The notes under the pieces are model-generated. The model was not told the DNA's origin. It did no database searches and saw only the letters and a program-made list of their open reading frames with translations. From Alphaproteobacteria bacterium (GTDB lineage Bacteria; Pseudomonadota; Alphaproteobacteria; Acetobacterales; Acetobacteraceae): a stretch of DNA of 5,183 nucleotides. Below are positions 1-5,144 of the stretch, piece by piece. The translations under genes were made by a program, and so were the position numbers. The stretch covers positions 1 through 5,183 of the forward strand of contig JAMFRY010000035.1 in the NCBI GenBank assembly GCA_026225015.1, given 5' to 3'. Within the stretch, counting starts at the first letter, position 1. The number at the start of each line of letters is the position of its first letter.

Positions 1-202
1 CCAACTGGCCAGTGCGTGTCATGCCCCTGGCCAGGCGCAGCACCGCTTTTTCGTTGAAAATCTGCACGGGATTGCGGTCATCGCCCTCAAAAATCACCAG
101 CCGGACCGAGTTCGACCCCAGATCCACCACCGCGCGCCTGGACATGGCCGGGAAAATGGCGTGCGTCTGCCGGCCGTCCAGGGGAGCTGTTACGTCATCC
201 AT
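1..202 (-). CDS. ppx: Ppx/GppA family phosphatase, N-terminal fragment
   Basis: First 67 codons of an exopolyphosphatase/guanosine pentaphosphate phosphatase; the rest lies beyond the left edge. Seen: residues 24-40 read AVVDLGSNSVRLVIFEG, the phosphate-1 loop of the ASKHA (actin/hsp70-like) fold, with D27, G29, S30, N31, S32 and R34 all present. It is followed by the family-typical stretch ending in RLARG..RTGQL. Family knowledge: these enzymes release phosphate from polyphosphate or convert pppGpp to ppGpp, in the cytoplasm; the fragment cannot separate Ppx from GppA. The start is uncertain. ATG at 202 is used here, but no good Shine-Dalgarno precedes it. An in-frame ATG at 247 would add 15 residues but sits directly behind a hairpin (250-265), and Met20 (ATG at 145) lies just before the conserved core. 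It is transcribed in the same direction as tldD upstream. Confidence 0.85.
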   Translation of the reverse strand, partial: MDDVTAPLDGRQTHAIFPAMSRRAVVDLGSNSVRLVIFEGDDRNPVQIFNEKAVLRLARGMTRTGQL

Positions 203-249
203 GCGGGCCGTTGTCGCAGATTTTTGTAGCGCGGGAAACCGGGGCATTA

Positions 250-265
250 TGACGCTATGGCGTCA
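250..265 (-). other. Small perfect hairpin between tldD and ppx
   Basis: TGACGC-TATG-GCGTCA is a perfect 6-bp stem with a 4-nt loop, in the gap between the tldD stop (298) and the ppx start. The 7-mer CATTATG occurs at 245-251, overlapping the stem, and again at 269-275 just beyond it. In the leftward transcript the stem is followed by UAAUGCCCC rather than a U-run, so it is not a standard intrinsic terminator. It may be an RNA-processing or attenuation site, or a chance stem. It would crowd the ribosome-binding region of the alternative ppx ATG at 247. Confidence 0.4.
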
Positions 266-297
266 GCCCATTATGTCACGGCGCAGGCGGCGTATGG

Positions 298-1734
298 CTA
301 TGCCGCCGTTCCCCCCACCGTCAGCCCGGAAATTTTCATCGTCGGCTGCCCCACCCCAACCGGCACGCCCTGGCCGTTTTTGCCGCAGGTGCCAACGCCT
401 GGGTCAAGCACAGAATCGCTGCCGAGCATTTCCACCTTGGTCAGCGCATCCGGCCCATTGCCGATCAAGGTCGCGCCCTTCACCGGCGCAGTGACTTTGC
501 CGTCTTCAATCAAATACGCCTCGGAGGCGGAGAACACGAACTTGCCCGAGGTGATATCCACCTGCCCGCCGGCGAAATTTACCGCGTACAGGCCGCGTTT
601 GACGGATTTGATCATCTCTTCGGCCGTGCTGTCGCCACCCAGCATGATGGTGTTGGTCATGCGTGGCATCGGCGCATGGGCGTAGGATTGGCGGCGGCCG
701 TTGCCGGTGGCGCGCATGTTCATCAGCCGCGCATTCTGCCGGTCCTGCAGGAAGCCGACCAGAATACCATCCTCGATCAGCGTGGTGCGGGAGGTCGGGG
801 TGCCCTCATCGTCGATGGTGAGCGAGCCCCGGCGGTCCGGGATGGTGCCGTCATCCACCACCGTGATCCCCTTGGCGGCGATACGGCTCCCCATCAGCCC
901 GGCAAAAGCAGAGGTTTGCTTGCGGTTGAAATCGCCTTCCAAACCATGGCCGATCGCCTCATGCAGCAAAATACCGGGCCAGCCGGCGCCGAGCACCACC
1001 GGCATCTCGCCAGCCGGCGCCGCCACGCTCTCCAGGTTCACCTTGGCCTGGCGCAACGCCTCCTGCACCGCTGATTGCCAGTAGGCGGGCTCGATCAGCG
1101 GCGCATAGGTGGTGCGTCCGCCGCCGCCATGGGAGCCGGATTCGCGCCGGCCATTTTCCTCCAGCACCACCGAGACGTTCAGCCGCACCAGCGGCCGCAA
1201 ATCCGCAACTCTGGAGCCGTCGCCGCGCAGAATTTCCACCACCTGCCATTCGCCGGAGATATTCGCCATCACCTGTTTCACGCGGCTATCGGCGGCGCGG
1301 GTATAGGCATCGATTTCCTGCAGCAAGGCCGCGCGTGTGGCAAACGGCATTTCCGCCAGCGGATTCAGCCCGCCATAGAGCGCGCCGCGGGAAGCGGCCG
1401 GACCGCCGGCGGTCATGTGTTGTTCAACAGCTTTGGCGGCCTTGATGGTTGCCGCCGCGCGGGCCAAAGCTTCGTCGCTGAGCTCGCCGGCATGGGCGTA
1501 GTAGCTTGCCGCGCCCAATACCGCGCGCAGGCCAAAGCCGCGGCGCGTATCAAAGCTGGCGGCGCGGATGCGGCCGTCATCCAGGCTGATCGACTCACTC
1601 TCCCGGTATTCCAGGAATAGCTCGCCATCATCCGCACCTTCCAGCGCGGTATCGAGGTGCCTTGCCGCCACCACGGGGTCGAGCCCGCCAGCCTCATGGA
1701 ACAACCGGTTCGCTATATCGAGTGCTTCTGACAT
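298..1734 (-). CDS. tldD: TldD metalloprotease subunit
   Basis: A 478-residue protein, close to the usual length of the TldD family (peptidase U62/PmbA-TldD). TldD with TldE (PmbA) forms a cytoplasmic zinc protease that digests unfolded or leader peptides through a narrow chamber. In E. coli it matures microcin B17 and removes the CcdA antitoxin. Seen: the zinc-site HExxxH motif is HEAIGH at residues 258-263, in the context GILLHEAIGHGLEGDFNRK. The C-terminal Cys that completes the TldD-type metal site is C450, in DPGVGTCGKNGQGVPVG. These mark the catalytic TldD subunit rather than TldE, which lacks the metal site. The ATG at 1734 is chosen over an in-frame start at 1791 because GGAG lies 7 nt upstream of it and because the upstream gene ends at 1739. 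The 4-nt gap implies co-transcription and coupled translation with the heme A synthase pair. No tldE/pmbA is in the window. Confidence 0.96.
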   Translation of the reverse strand: MSEALDIANRLFHEAGGLDPVVAARHLDTALEGADDGELFLEYRESESISLDDGRIRAASFDTRRGFGLRAVLGAASYYAHAGELSDEALARAAATIKAAKAVEQHMTAGGPAASRGALYGGLNPLAEMPFATRAALLQEIDAYTRAADSRVKQVMANISGEWQVVEILRGDGSRVADLRPLVRLNVSVVLEENGRRESGSHGGGGRTTYAPLIEPAYWQSAVQEALRQAKVNLESVAAPAGEMPVVLGAGWPGILLHEAIGHGLEGDFNRKQTSAFAGLMGSRIAAKGITVVDDGTIPDRRGSLTIDDEGTPTSRTTLIEDGILVGFLQDRQNARLMNMRATGNGRRQSYAHAPMPRMTNTIMLGGDSTAEEMIKSVKRGLYAVNFAGGQVDITSGKFVFSASEAYLIEDGKVTAPVKGATLIGNGPDALTKVEMLGSDSVLDPGVGTCGKNGQGVPVGVGQPTMKISGLTVGGTAA

Positions 1735-1738
1735 TTGC

Positions 1739-2800
1739 TTACTCCGCAGCGATGATCTCGCGACTATACATGGGCGCGCGCGAGGCGCCACGCAAACGAT
1801 GCCGAGCGAGTATGGCGGCGGCGAACAGCAGCACCGCGTTCAGCTCATGCACCCAGCCCAGCTCCGCCGAGCCGGAGATGATGGTCACCATTCCCAGCAG
1901 ATATTGAAGCCCCACCAGCCCTGCGAGCAGCAAGAACGCATCGCGCGGCCCCGCCGGCAGATCGGTGCGCAGCCCCAGAACGGCGGTGGTCAAGGTGATG
2001 AGTGCGGTAAGCGTCGCCAGCAGCCGGTGATCGAATTGCACGGTTGCCTTGTTGTAGAGAAAATTCAGCGCCAGCGGATGCAGCCGGGCGAAACCCAAGG
2101 GAACCCATCTGCCATCCATCATGGGGAAGGTATTGAACACGGTGATGGCATTATCTGCGGCCACCAATGCGCCCATGCCCATCGTCAGCCAGATCAGCAG
2201 GATGCAGGCATTTGTCCAGGGTTTCAGGAAGGCGCCGTTTGGCAGCGGGGCAGGTGCGGGGTTGCGCAGGGTCAATCCCGTCCAGAGCAAGGCGAAGAAA
2301 ATCAGCATGGCGGACCAGAAATGCGGGGCCAGCCAGTTGGGCGGCGGGCTCAAAATGCCTGGCCGCATGCCGGTTTGCACCATATACCAGCCAAAAACAG
2401 CCTGCGCGCCGCCGGCGGCGAAGATGGCAATTAGCCACAAAGCCAGCCGGTTGGAGATTTTTCTTCGCAGCCAGAGTAAGGTAAACGGGACCAGGAACAC
2501 CAGCGCCATCAGCCCCCCCCATACGCGATCGAAAAACATCGGCCAGAACAGAGATTTGAATTTTTGCTCTGTCATCGCCGGCTGCATCGCCTGGTATTGC
2601 GCGGTTTGCTGGTAGAGACCGAAAAGATGCGACCATTCCGTGGCGTTGCGGGGCGGGATAAACCCCGTAAAGGGCCGCCAAACCTGGATGACGAATCCCG
2701 CGCCGATGGTGCGCGCATGGCCGCCGCCGGCCACCATGCCGAACACCATGAAGGCCAAAACCAGCAGCCAAAGCCCTACCAGCCGGTCGTTTTCTTTCAC
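1739..2800 (-). CDS. Diverged heme A synthase (COX15/CtaA) paralogue
   Basis: A 353-residue, about eight-helix inner-membrane protein homologous to the gene upstream. Shared blocks include LYQQ-x2-QY (62-69), FKSLFWP (81-87), LWTxLTxRNPxP (172-182) and LQYxLG (298-303). Approximate helices: 7-26, 91-111, 117-141, 157-177, 196-215, 257-277, 288-308, 315-334. The N-terminal half has lost the family signature. The ExxHR motif, which supplies the catalytic Glu and a heme-ligand His, is MFFDR here (M88, D91), followed by WGG instead of WGR. The usual TRxTxSGLS loop is ARTIGAGFV. The C-terminal half is canonical: NTFPMMDGRWVP (223-234), VQFDHR with H258, and H318 in WVHELN. H160 also remains. The start is GTG, overlapping the upstream stop by 4 nt (GTGA), so it is translationally coupled. 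It is probably not a stand-alone heme A synthase; a partner subunit or heme-binding accessory role is my inference. Codons 94-96 carry a G8 run. Confidence 0.88.
   Translation of the reverse strand: MKENDRLVGLWLLVLAFMVFGMVAGGGHARTIGAGFVIQVWRPFTGFIPPRNATEWSHLFGLYQQTAQYQAMQPAMTEQKFKSLFWPMFFDRVWGGLMALVFLVPFTLLWLRRKISNRLALWLIAIFAAGGAQAVFGWYMVQTGMRPGILSPPPNWLAPHFWSAMLIFFALLWTGLTLRNPAPAPLPNGAFLKPWTNACILLIWLTMGMGALVAADNAITVFNTFPMMDGRWVPLGFARLHPLALNFLYNKATVQFDHRLLATLTALITLTTAVLGLRTDLPAGPRDAFLLLAGLVGLQYLLGMVTIISGSAELGWVHELNAVLLFAAAILARHRLRGASRAPMYSREIIAAE
1742..1745 (-). promoter_or_regulatory. Ribosome binding site of tldD
   Basis: GGAG on the minus strand, 7 nt before the ATG at 1734 and overlapping the last codon region of the preceding gene (stop TAA at 1741-1739). 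It decides the tldD start against the upstream in-frame alternative at 1791 and fits translational coupling. Confidence 0.75.
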
Positions 2801-3861
2801 CGCGTGGCGCCGCGAAGCTGGTGCAGCATCACCACGAAGGCGGTGAGCAGCAATACCGAATTCAGTTGATGCGCCACGCCCGCATCCAGCAATTTGGAAA
2901 CCAAAGCCGTAACGCCCAGAATATACTGCAACAAAACCAATGCGCCCACCGCGAGCGCCGTATCCTTCACCGGCTTTGGCGTTTTGCCGCGCAGCGCCAG
3001 CACGGCGGTGATCAGCACGATCAGCGCGGTTGCCGTGCCCAACGCCTGATGGTTGAACAATATCGCCGGCTTATAGGCGAAGAAATTCAGCCACCACGGG
3101 GTGAGAGCAAAATATTCGGGCGGCGGCATCCCTAAGCCGGCGTTGGTTGCCGGGTTGAACACGTCAATGGCATGCGTGCCGGAGACAAAGGTGCCGGCGA
3201 ACATCGTCACCGCCAGCAGCACGATCGCCGCGATCACCCAGGTTTTAAGCGCGGTTTGACCGAAAAGGCGCGTCGGCGTGGGATTTCGCACCGTCAGCGC
3301 GGTCCATAACGTCGCCACATACAGAAACAACGCGAAGCTGAAATGCAGGGAAAGCCGCCAGGGCTGCACCGCCACGCTGTTCGGATCAAAGCCGGAGGCG
3401 ACCATAAACCAGCCGATCGCCCCCTGCAGCCCGCCCAGCACAAAGAGCAGGCCGAGCCAGGGCAGCAGCCGTGCCTCGATCCGCCCGGTACAGGCGAACA
3501 CGATGAGGGGGACGAAAAACACTACCCCGATCAACCGTCCCCAAAGCCGGTGGATATATTCCGGCCAGAACAGGGATTTAAAGCCCGCGAGGTCCATTCC
3601 CTGATGCAGGATTTTATATTGTGGGATCTGCTGGTACAGCGCGAAAACGCGGTTCCACGCCGCCTGGCTCAAAGGCGGCAGAGCGCCGATGATCGGGTCC
3701 CAATCCATGATGGAAAGCCCGGAGCCGGTATCGCGCGTATAGCCGCCAATGCCGACCATCACCCAGATCATGAAACACACGGCAAACAGCCAGTTTGAGA
3801 CCACCCGGCGGTTACGCGGACTCGCCGCCGTGCCCACCGCATTTAAAATCGCCTGCGACAA
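2797..3861 (-). CDS. ctaA: Heme A synthase, COX15/CtaA family
   Basis: A 354-residue membrane enzyme that oxidises the C8 methyl of heme O to a formyl group, giving heme A for aa3-type cytochrome oxidase. About eight helices are visible (roughly 22-40, 104-124, 132-154, 170-192, 206-226, 268-290, 300-322, 328-347), arranged as two four-helix halves. The N-terminal half is canonical: GGYTRDTGSGLS (39-50), W-x-P-x2-G-x2-PP (54-63) and EYIHRLWGR (101-109) with E101 and H104, plus H173 in LSLHFSF. In the C-terminal half both ligand histidines remain (H271 in LFNHQ, H331 in VAHQLN), but HR has become HQ and the usual FPxMxGxxxP stretch reads NPATNAGLGMPPP. It lacks the extracellular cysteine pair of Bacillus-type CtaA, as expected for an alphaproteobacterial type. 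The start codon is TTG, with GGGAG 6 nt upstream and no in-frame ATG nearby. It is the first gene of the leftward cluster. Confidence 0.93.
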   Translation of the reverse strand: MSQAILNAVGTAASPRNRRVVSNWLFAVCFMIWVMVGIGGYTRDTGSGLSIMDWDPIIGALPPLSQAAWNRVFALYQQIPQYKILHQGMDLAGFKSLFWPEYIHRLWGRLIGVVFFVPLIVFACTGRIEARLLPWLGLLFVLGGLQGAIGWFMVASGFDPNSVAVQPWRLSLHFSFALFLYVATLWTALTVRNPTPTRLFGQTALKTWVIAAIVLLAVTMFAGTFVSGTHAIDVFNPATNAGLGMPPPEYFALTPWWLNFFAYKPAILFNHQALGTATALIVLITAVLALRGKTPKPVKDTALAVGALVLLQYILGVTALVSKLLDAGVAHQLNSVLLLTAFVVMLHQLRGATR

Positions 3862-3867
3862 TTTTTG

Positions 3868-3872
3868 CTCCC
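3868..3872 (-). promoter_or_regulatory. Ribosome binding site of ctaA, fixing a TTG start
   Basis: GGGAG on the minus strand, 6 nt before TTG (3861-3859). No in-frame ATG or GTG lies close by upstream, so this site supports the rare TTG start codon. Confidence 0.7.
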
Positions 3873-3884
3873 GAGCGTTAGTTG

Positions 3885-3906
3885 CGCAAAGATAGCCCGC
3901 TTTGCG
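3885..3906. promoter_or_regulatory. Inverted repeat in the divergent ctaA / Pr6Pr spacer
   Basis: CGCAAAG (3885-3891) and CTTTGCG (3900-3906) form a perfect 7-bp inverted repeat with an 8-nt spacer, in the 92-nt region between two divergent genes. It could be an operator for a dimeric regulator or a stem in the ctaA leader. No convincing -35/-10 pair was found for either gene in this spacer. Confidence 0.35.
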
Positions 3907-3953
3907 GCCGCTTCCCAGAGTGCTAGCTGCAAACTCGGCAGGAGGCCGAACCT

Positions 3954-4577
3954 ATGCAATCTTACCGTGTTCTCGGCGCATCGATCGGCTGGTTTGCGAT
4001 TTTGGCGCAATATTGGATCAGCACCTCGGAATCTGGGTGGCTCGCGGGCAGCATCCGGTATTTCGGGTACTTCACCTTGCTGGGGAATATCCAGGTGGCT
4101 TTCGCCTTCACTGCCCCGTTATTGCCCGAAAGCGCCGCTACCCGGTTTTTCCAGCGTCCTGGCGTTAGAACCGCCATCGGCGTTTACATTCTGGTGATCG
4201 CCGTGATTTTCTACCTGCTGCTGCGCAAGCTCTACGATCCCACCGGCCTCGGCGCCTTCGTAAATGCCCTGCTGCATTACGTCATTCCACCTTTATATCT
4301 GGCGGACTGGGCGCTGTTCGTACCGAAGGAAAACCTGACCTTCCGGGACATCCCTTATTGGCTCATTTTCCCGCTGCTCTATGCCGCCGCAACATTGCTG
4401 CACGGCGCCTATTCCGGCTATTACCCCTACCCGTTTCTGGATGCGGGCAAATATGGCTACCCCCATATCGCCATCAACATCGCGGTACTGACCGGGTTTT
4501 TTGTATCGGTCTCGGCCGGATTTGTGGCAGCCGGCCGCCTGGCTAGTCGCCAGTCGGTGCAATCGGAACTCGGCTAG
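3954..4577 (+). CDS. Pr6Pr family six-helix membrane protein
   Basis: A 207-residue integral membrane protein with about six helices (approximately 6-23, 38-57, 73-92, 101-121, 134-152, 170-195). The pattern matches the bacterial Pr6Pr family: YFTLLGN (39-45), the RP-x-VR stretch (68-72), NALLHYVIPPLYLADW (104-119), F-x-PK (122-125), and a late YYPYPFLDAGKYGY block (156-169). No activity is established for this family that I can state. T41 and H108 sit in the two best-conserved helices and resemble the Thr/His pair of the eukaryotic AIG1/ADTRP lipid hydrolases, so an intramembrane hydrolase role is possible but inferred. The start is well supported: AGGAGG at 3940-3945, 8 nt before ATG. It diverges from ctaA and converges on usg, with its TAG stop overlapping the usg stop. 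Confidence 0.85.
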   Translation: MQSYRVLGASIGWFAILAQYWISTSESGWLAGSIRYFGYFTLLGNIQVAFAFTAPLLPESAATRFFQRPGVRTAIGVYILVIAVIFYLLLRKLYDPTGLGAFVNALLHYVIPPLYLADWALFVPKENLTFRDIPYWLIFPLLYAAATLLHGAYSGYYPYPFLDAGKYGYPHIAINIAVLTGFFVSVSAGFVAAGRLASRQSVQSELG

Positions 4578-4831
4578 TGCAGCGTTAATTCCTGCTGATG
4601 CTGCCATTTCGGCGGGGTGATCAGCGTCGCCGAACCCACCCGCACCGAATGCAATTTTCCATCCAGATTAGAGGTCCAGAAATCCAGAAATTGTTGCAGC
4701 CGGGGGAATATCGGCGCCAGGTCCAACTCCTGCCAAATATAGCTCTGCAGCACCGCCGGATGGTCGGGCAAATGGTACAGAATTTCGGCGGTGGTCAGGC
4801 GATAATTGCGTAACTGCTGGACAAGGCTCAT
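4574..4831 (-). CDS. usg: Usg family protein
   Basis: An 85-residue protein of the Usg family, named for the small gene found upstream of trpF in rhizobia; its function is unknown. Seen in order: YRLTTAEILY (10-19), PDHP (22-25), LQSYIWQELDLAP (28-40), FLDFW (48-52) and DGKLHSVRV (57-65), which covers nearly the whole family signature at normal length. No signal peptide or membrane segment is seen, so it is probably cytoplasmic. ATG at 4831 is preferred over an in-frame TTG at 4864, because homologues begin close to the LTTAEILY block and GGAG lies 10 nt upstream. No tryptophan gene is nearby: here it sits alone between the Pr6Pr gene and groES. Its stop TAG shares the CTAG palindrome 4574-4577 with the convergent gene. 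Confidence 0.93.
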   Translation of the reverse strand: MSLVQQLRNYRLTTAEILYHLPDHPAVLQSYIWQELDLAPIFPRLQQFLDFWTSNLDGKLHSVRVGSATLITPPKWQHQQELTLH

Positions 4832-4970
4832 TTTAAGACAACTCCATGCGGCTATTCGGTGCAAGTTCCATTTATCAAATTAGCAAGTCCCATTCCTGGC
4901 GTCTTGTCATGAAGAAAACATAAAAATATCGGCCCGCATCGCCAAGTAAAAAATGAGCAATTACAGCAAG
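4832..4970. other. Non-coding spacer upstream of usg, left part of the usg-groES gap
   Basis: The first part of a 313-nt gap between divergent usg and groES. It is clearly more A+T-rich than the genes (for example around 4905-4930 and 4945-4965), as expected for a promoter region. A usg promoter should lie here on the minus strand, but I see no convincing -35/-10 pair. The only open frames are tiny: MKKT at 4909, and a 17-codon frame from 4953 to 5006 that runs through the groES -35 box. No tRNA, terminator or repeat was recognised. Confidence 0.5.
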
Positions 4971-4997
4971 TTGGCACTCACGGCACGGGATTGCTGC
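4971..4997. promoter_or_regulatory. Degenerate second CIRCE-like element
   Basis: TTGGCACTC (4971-4979) is identical to the left arm of the groES CIRCE. After exactly 9 nt, GATTGCTGC (4989-4997) follows, matching the consensus right arm GAGTGCTAA at 6 of 9 positions. The left arms of the two elements are 63 bp apart, about six helical turns. It lies just upstream of the -35 box. Binding by HrcA is inferred. Confidence 0.45.
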
Positions 4998-5002
4998 CGC
5001 GC

Positions 5003-5030
5003 TTGACAACAGATGGGGCTTTTCTGTAGA
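5003..5030 (+). promoter_or_regulatory. Sigma70-type promoter of groES
   Basis: TTGACA at 5003-5008, then a 16-nt spacer, then TGTAGA at 5025-5030. Transcription would start around 5036-5038, inside the CIRCE, which is the usual arrangement for HrcA repression. No RpoH-type -10 was found at a suitable distance. Confidence 0.7.
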
Positions 5031-5033
5031 GGA

Positions 5034-5060
5034 TTGGCACTCTCCATCAGGGAGTGCTAG
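5034..5060. promoter_or_regulatory. CIRCE operator (HrcA binding site) of groES
   Basis: TTGGCACTC - 9 nt (TCCATCAGG) - GAGTGCTAG matches the CIRCE consensus TTAGCACTC-N9-GAGTGCTAA, with a perfect GCACTC/GAGTGC core and one deviation in each arm. HrcA is the known repressor of CIRCE-bearing chaperonin operons, relieved on heat shock through titration by GroEL. The leader from here to the groES ATG is about 84 nt. Confidence 0.95.
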
Positions 5061-5131
5061 CAGCCGCGGCGCCGCAATTCGGGCCGGACGGGTTGCCAGT
5101 CGAGGCTAAACTCAAGATTGATTTTTTAGAC

Positions 5132-5136
5132 AGGAG
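5132..5136 (+). promoter_or_regulatory. Ribosome binding site of groES
   Basis: AGGAG, 8 nt before the ATG at 5145: a strong Shine-Dalgarno that fixes the start of the truncated gene. Confidence 0.85.
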
Positions 5137-5144
5137 CGATCCAC

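Noticed and set aside
12..685. Plus-strand open frames over the left edge
   Set aside because: Antisense to the recognisable Ppx/GppA N-terminus and the TldD C-terminus; no family resemblance.
1568..2434. Long plus-strand open frame (288 codons) antisense to tldD and the heme A synthase paralogue
   Set aside because: Gln/Gly/Arg-rich, low-complexity translation typical of an antisense shadow in high-GC DNA. The opposite strand encodes clear family proteins, and the frame spans two of them.
1739..2800. The second heme A synthase as a decaying pseudogene
   Set aside because: The frame is full length, its C-terminal half matches the family signature, and it is translationally coupled on both sides. 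Loss of the catalytic residues looks like specialisation rather than decay.
3904..3911. GCGGCCGC palindrome
   Set aside because: A GC-rich 8-mer expected by chance in this composition; it overlaps the more specific inverted repeat.
4574..4864. Longer usg starting at TTG 4864
   Set aside because: It adds 11 unconserved residues. ATG at 4831 has GGAG upstream and fits the family length.
4981..4994. Sigma54-like sequence CGGCACG-GGA-TTGC
   Set aside because: The spacing is one base short of the required N4 (GG-N10-GC) and the first base differs from consensus. A good sigma70-type promoter lies just downstream.
4953..5006. 17-codon frame starting MSNYSK upstream of groES
   Set aside because: No Shine-Dalgarno, and it runs through the CIRCE-like element and into the groES -35 box.
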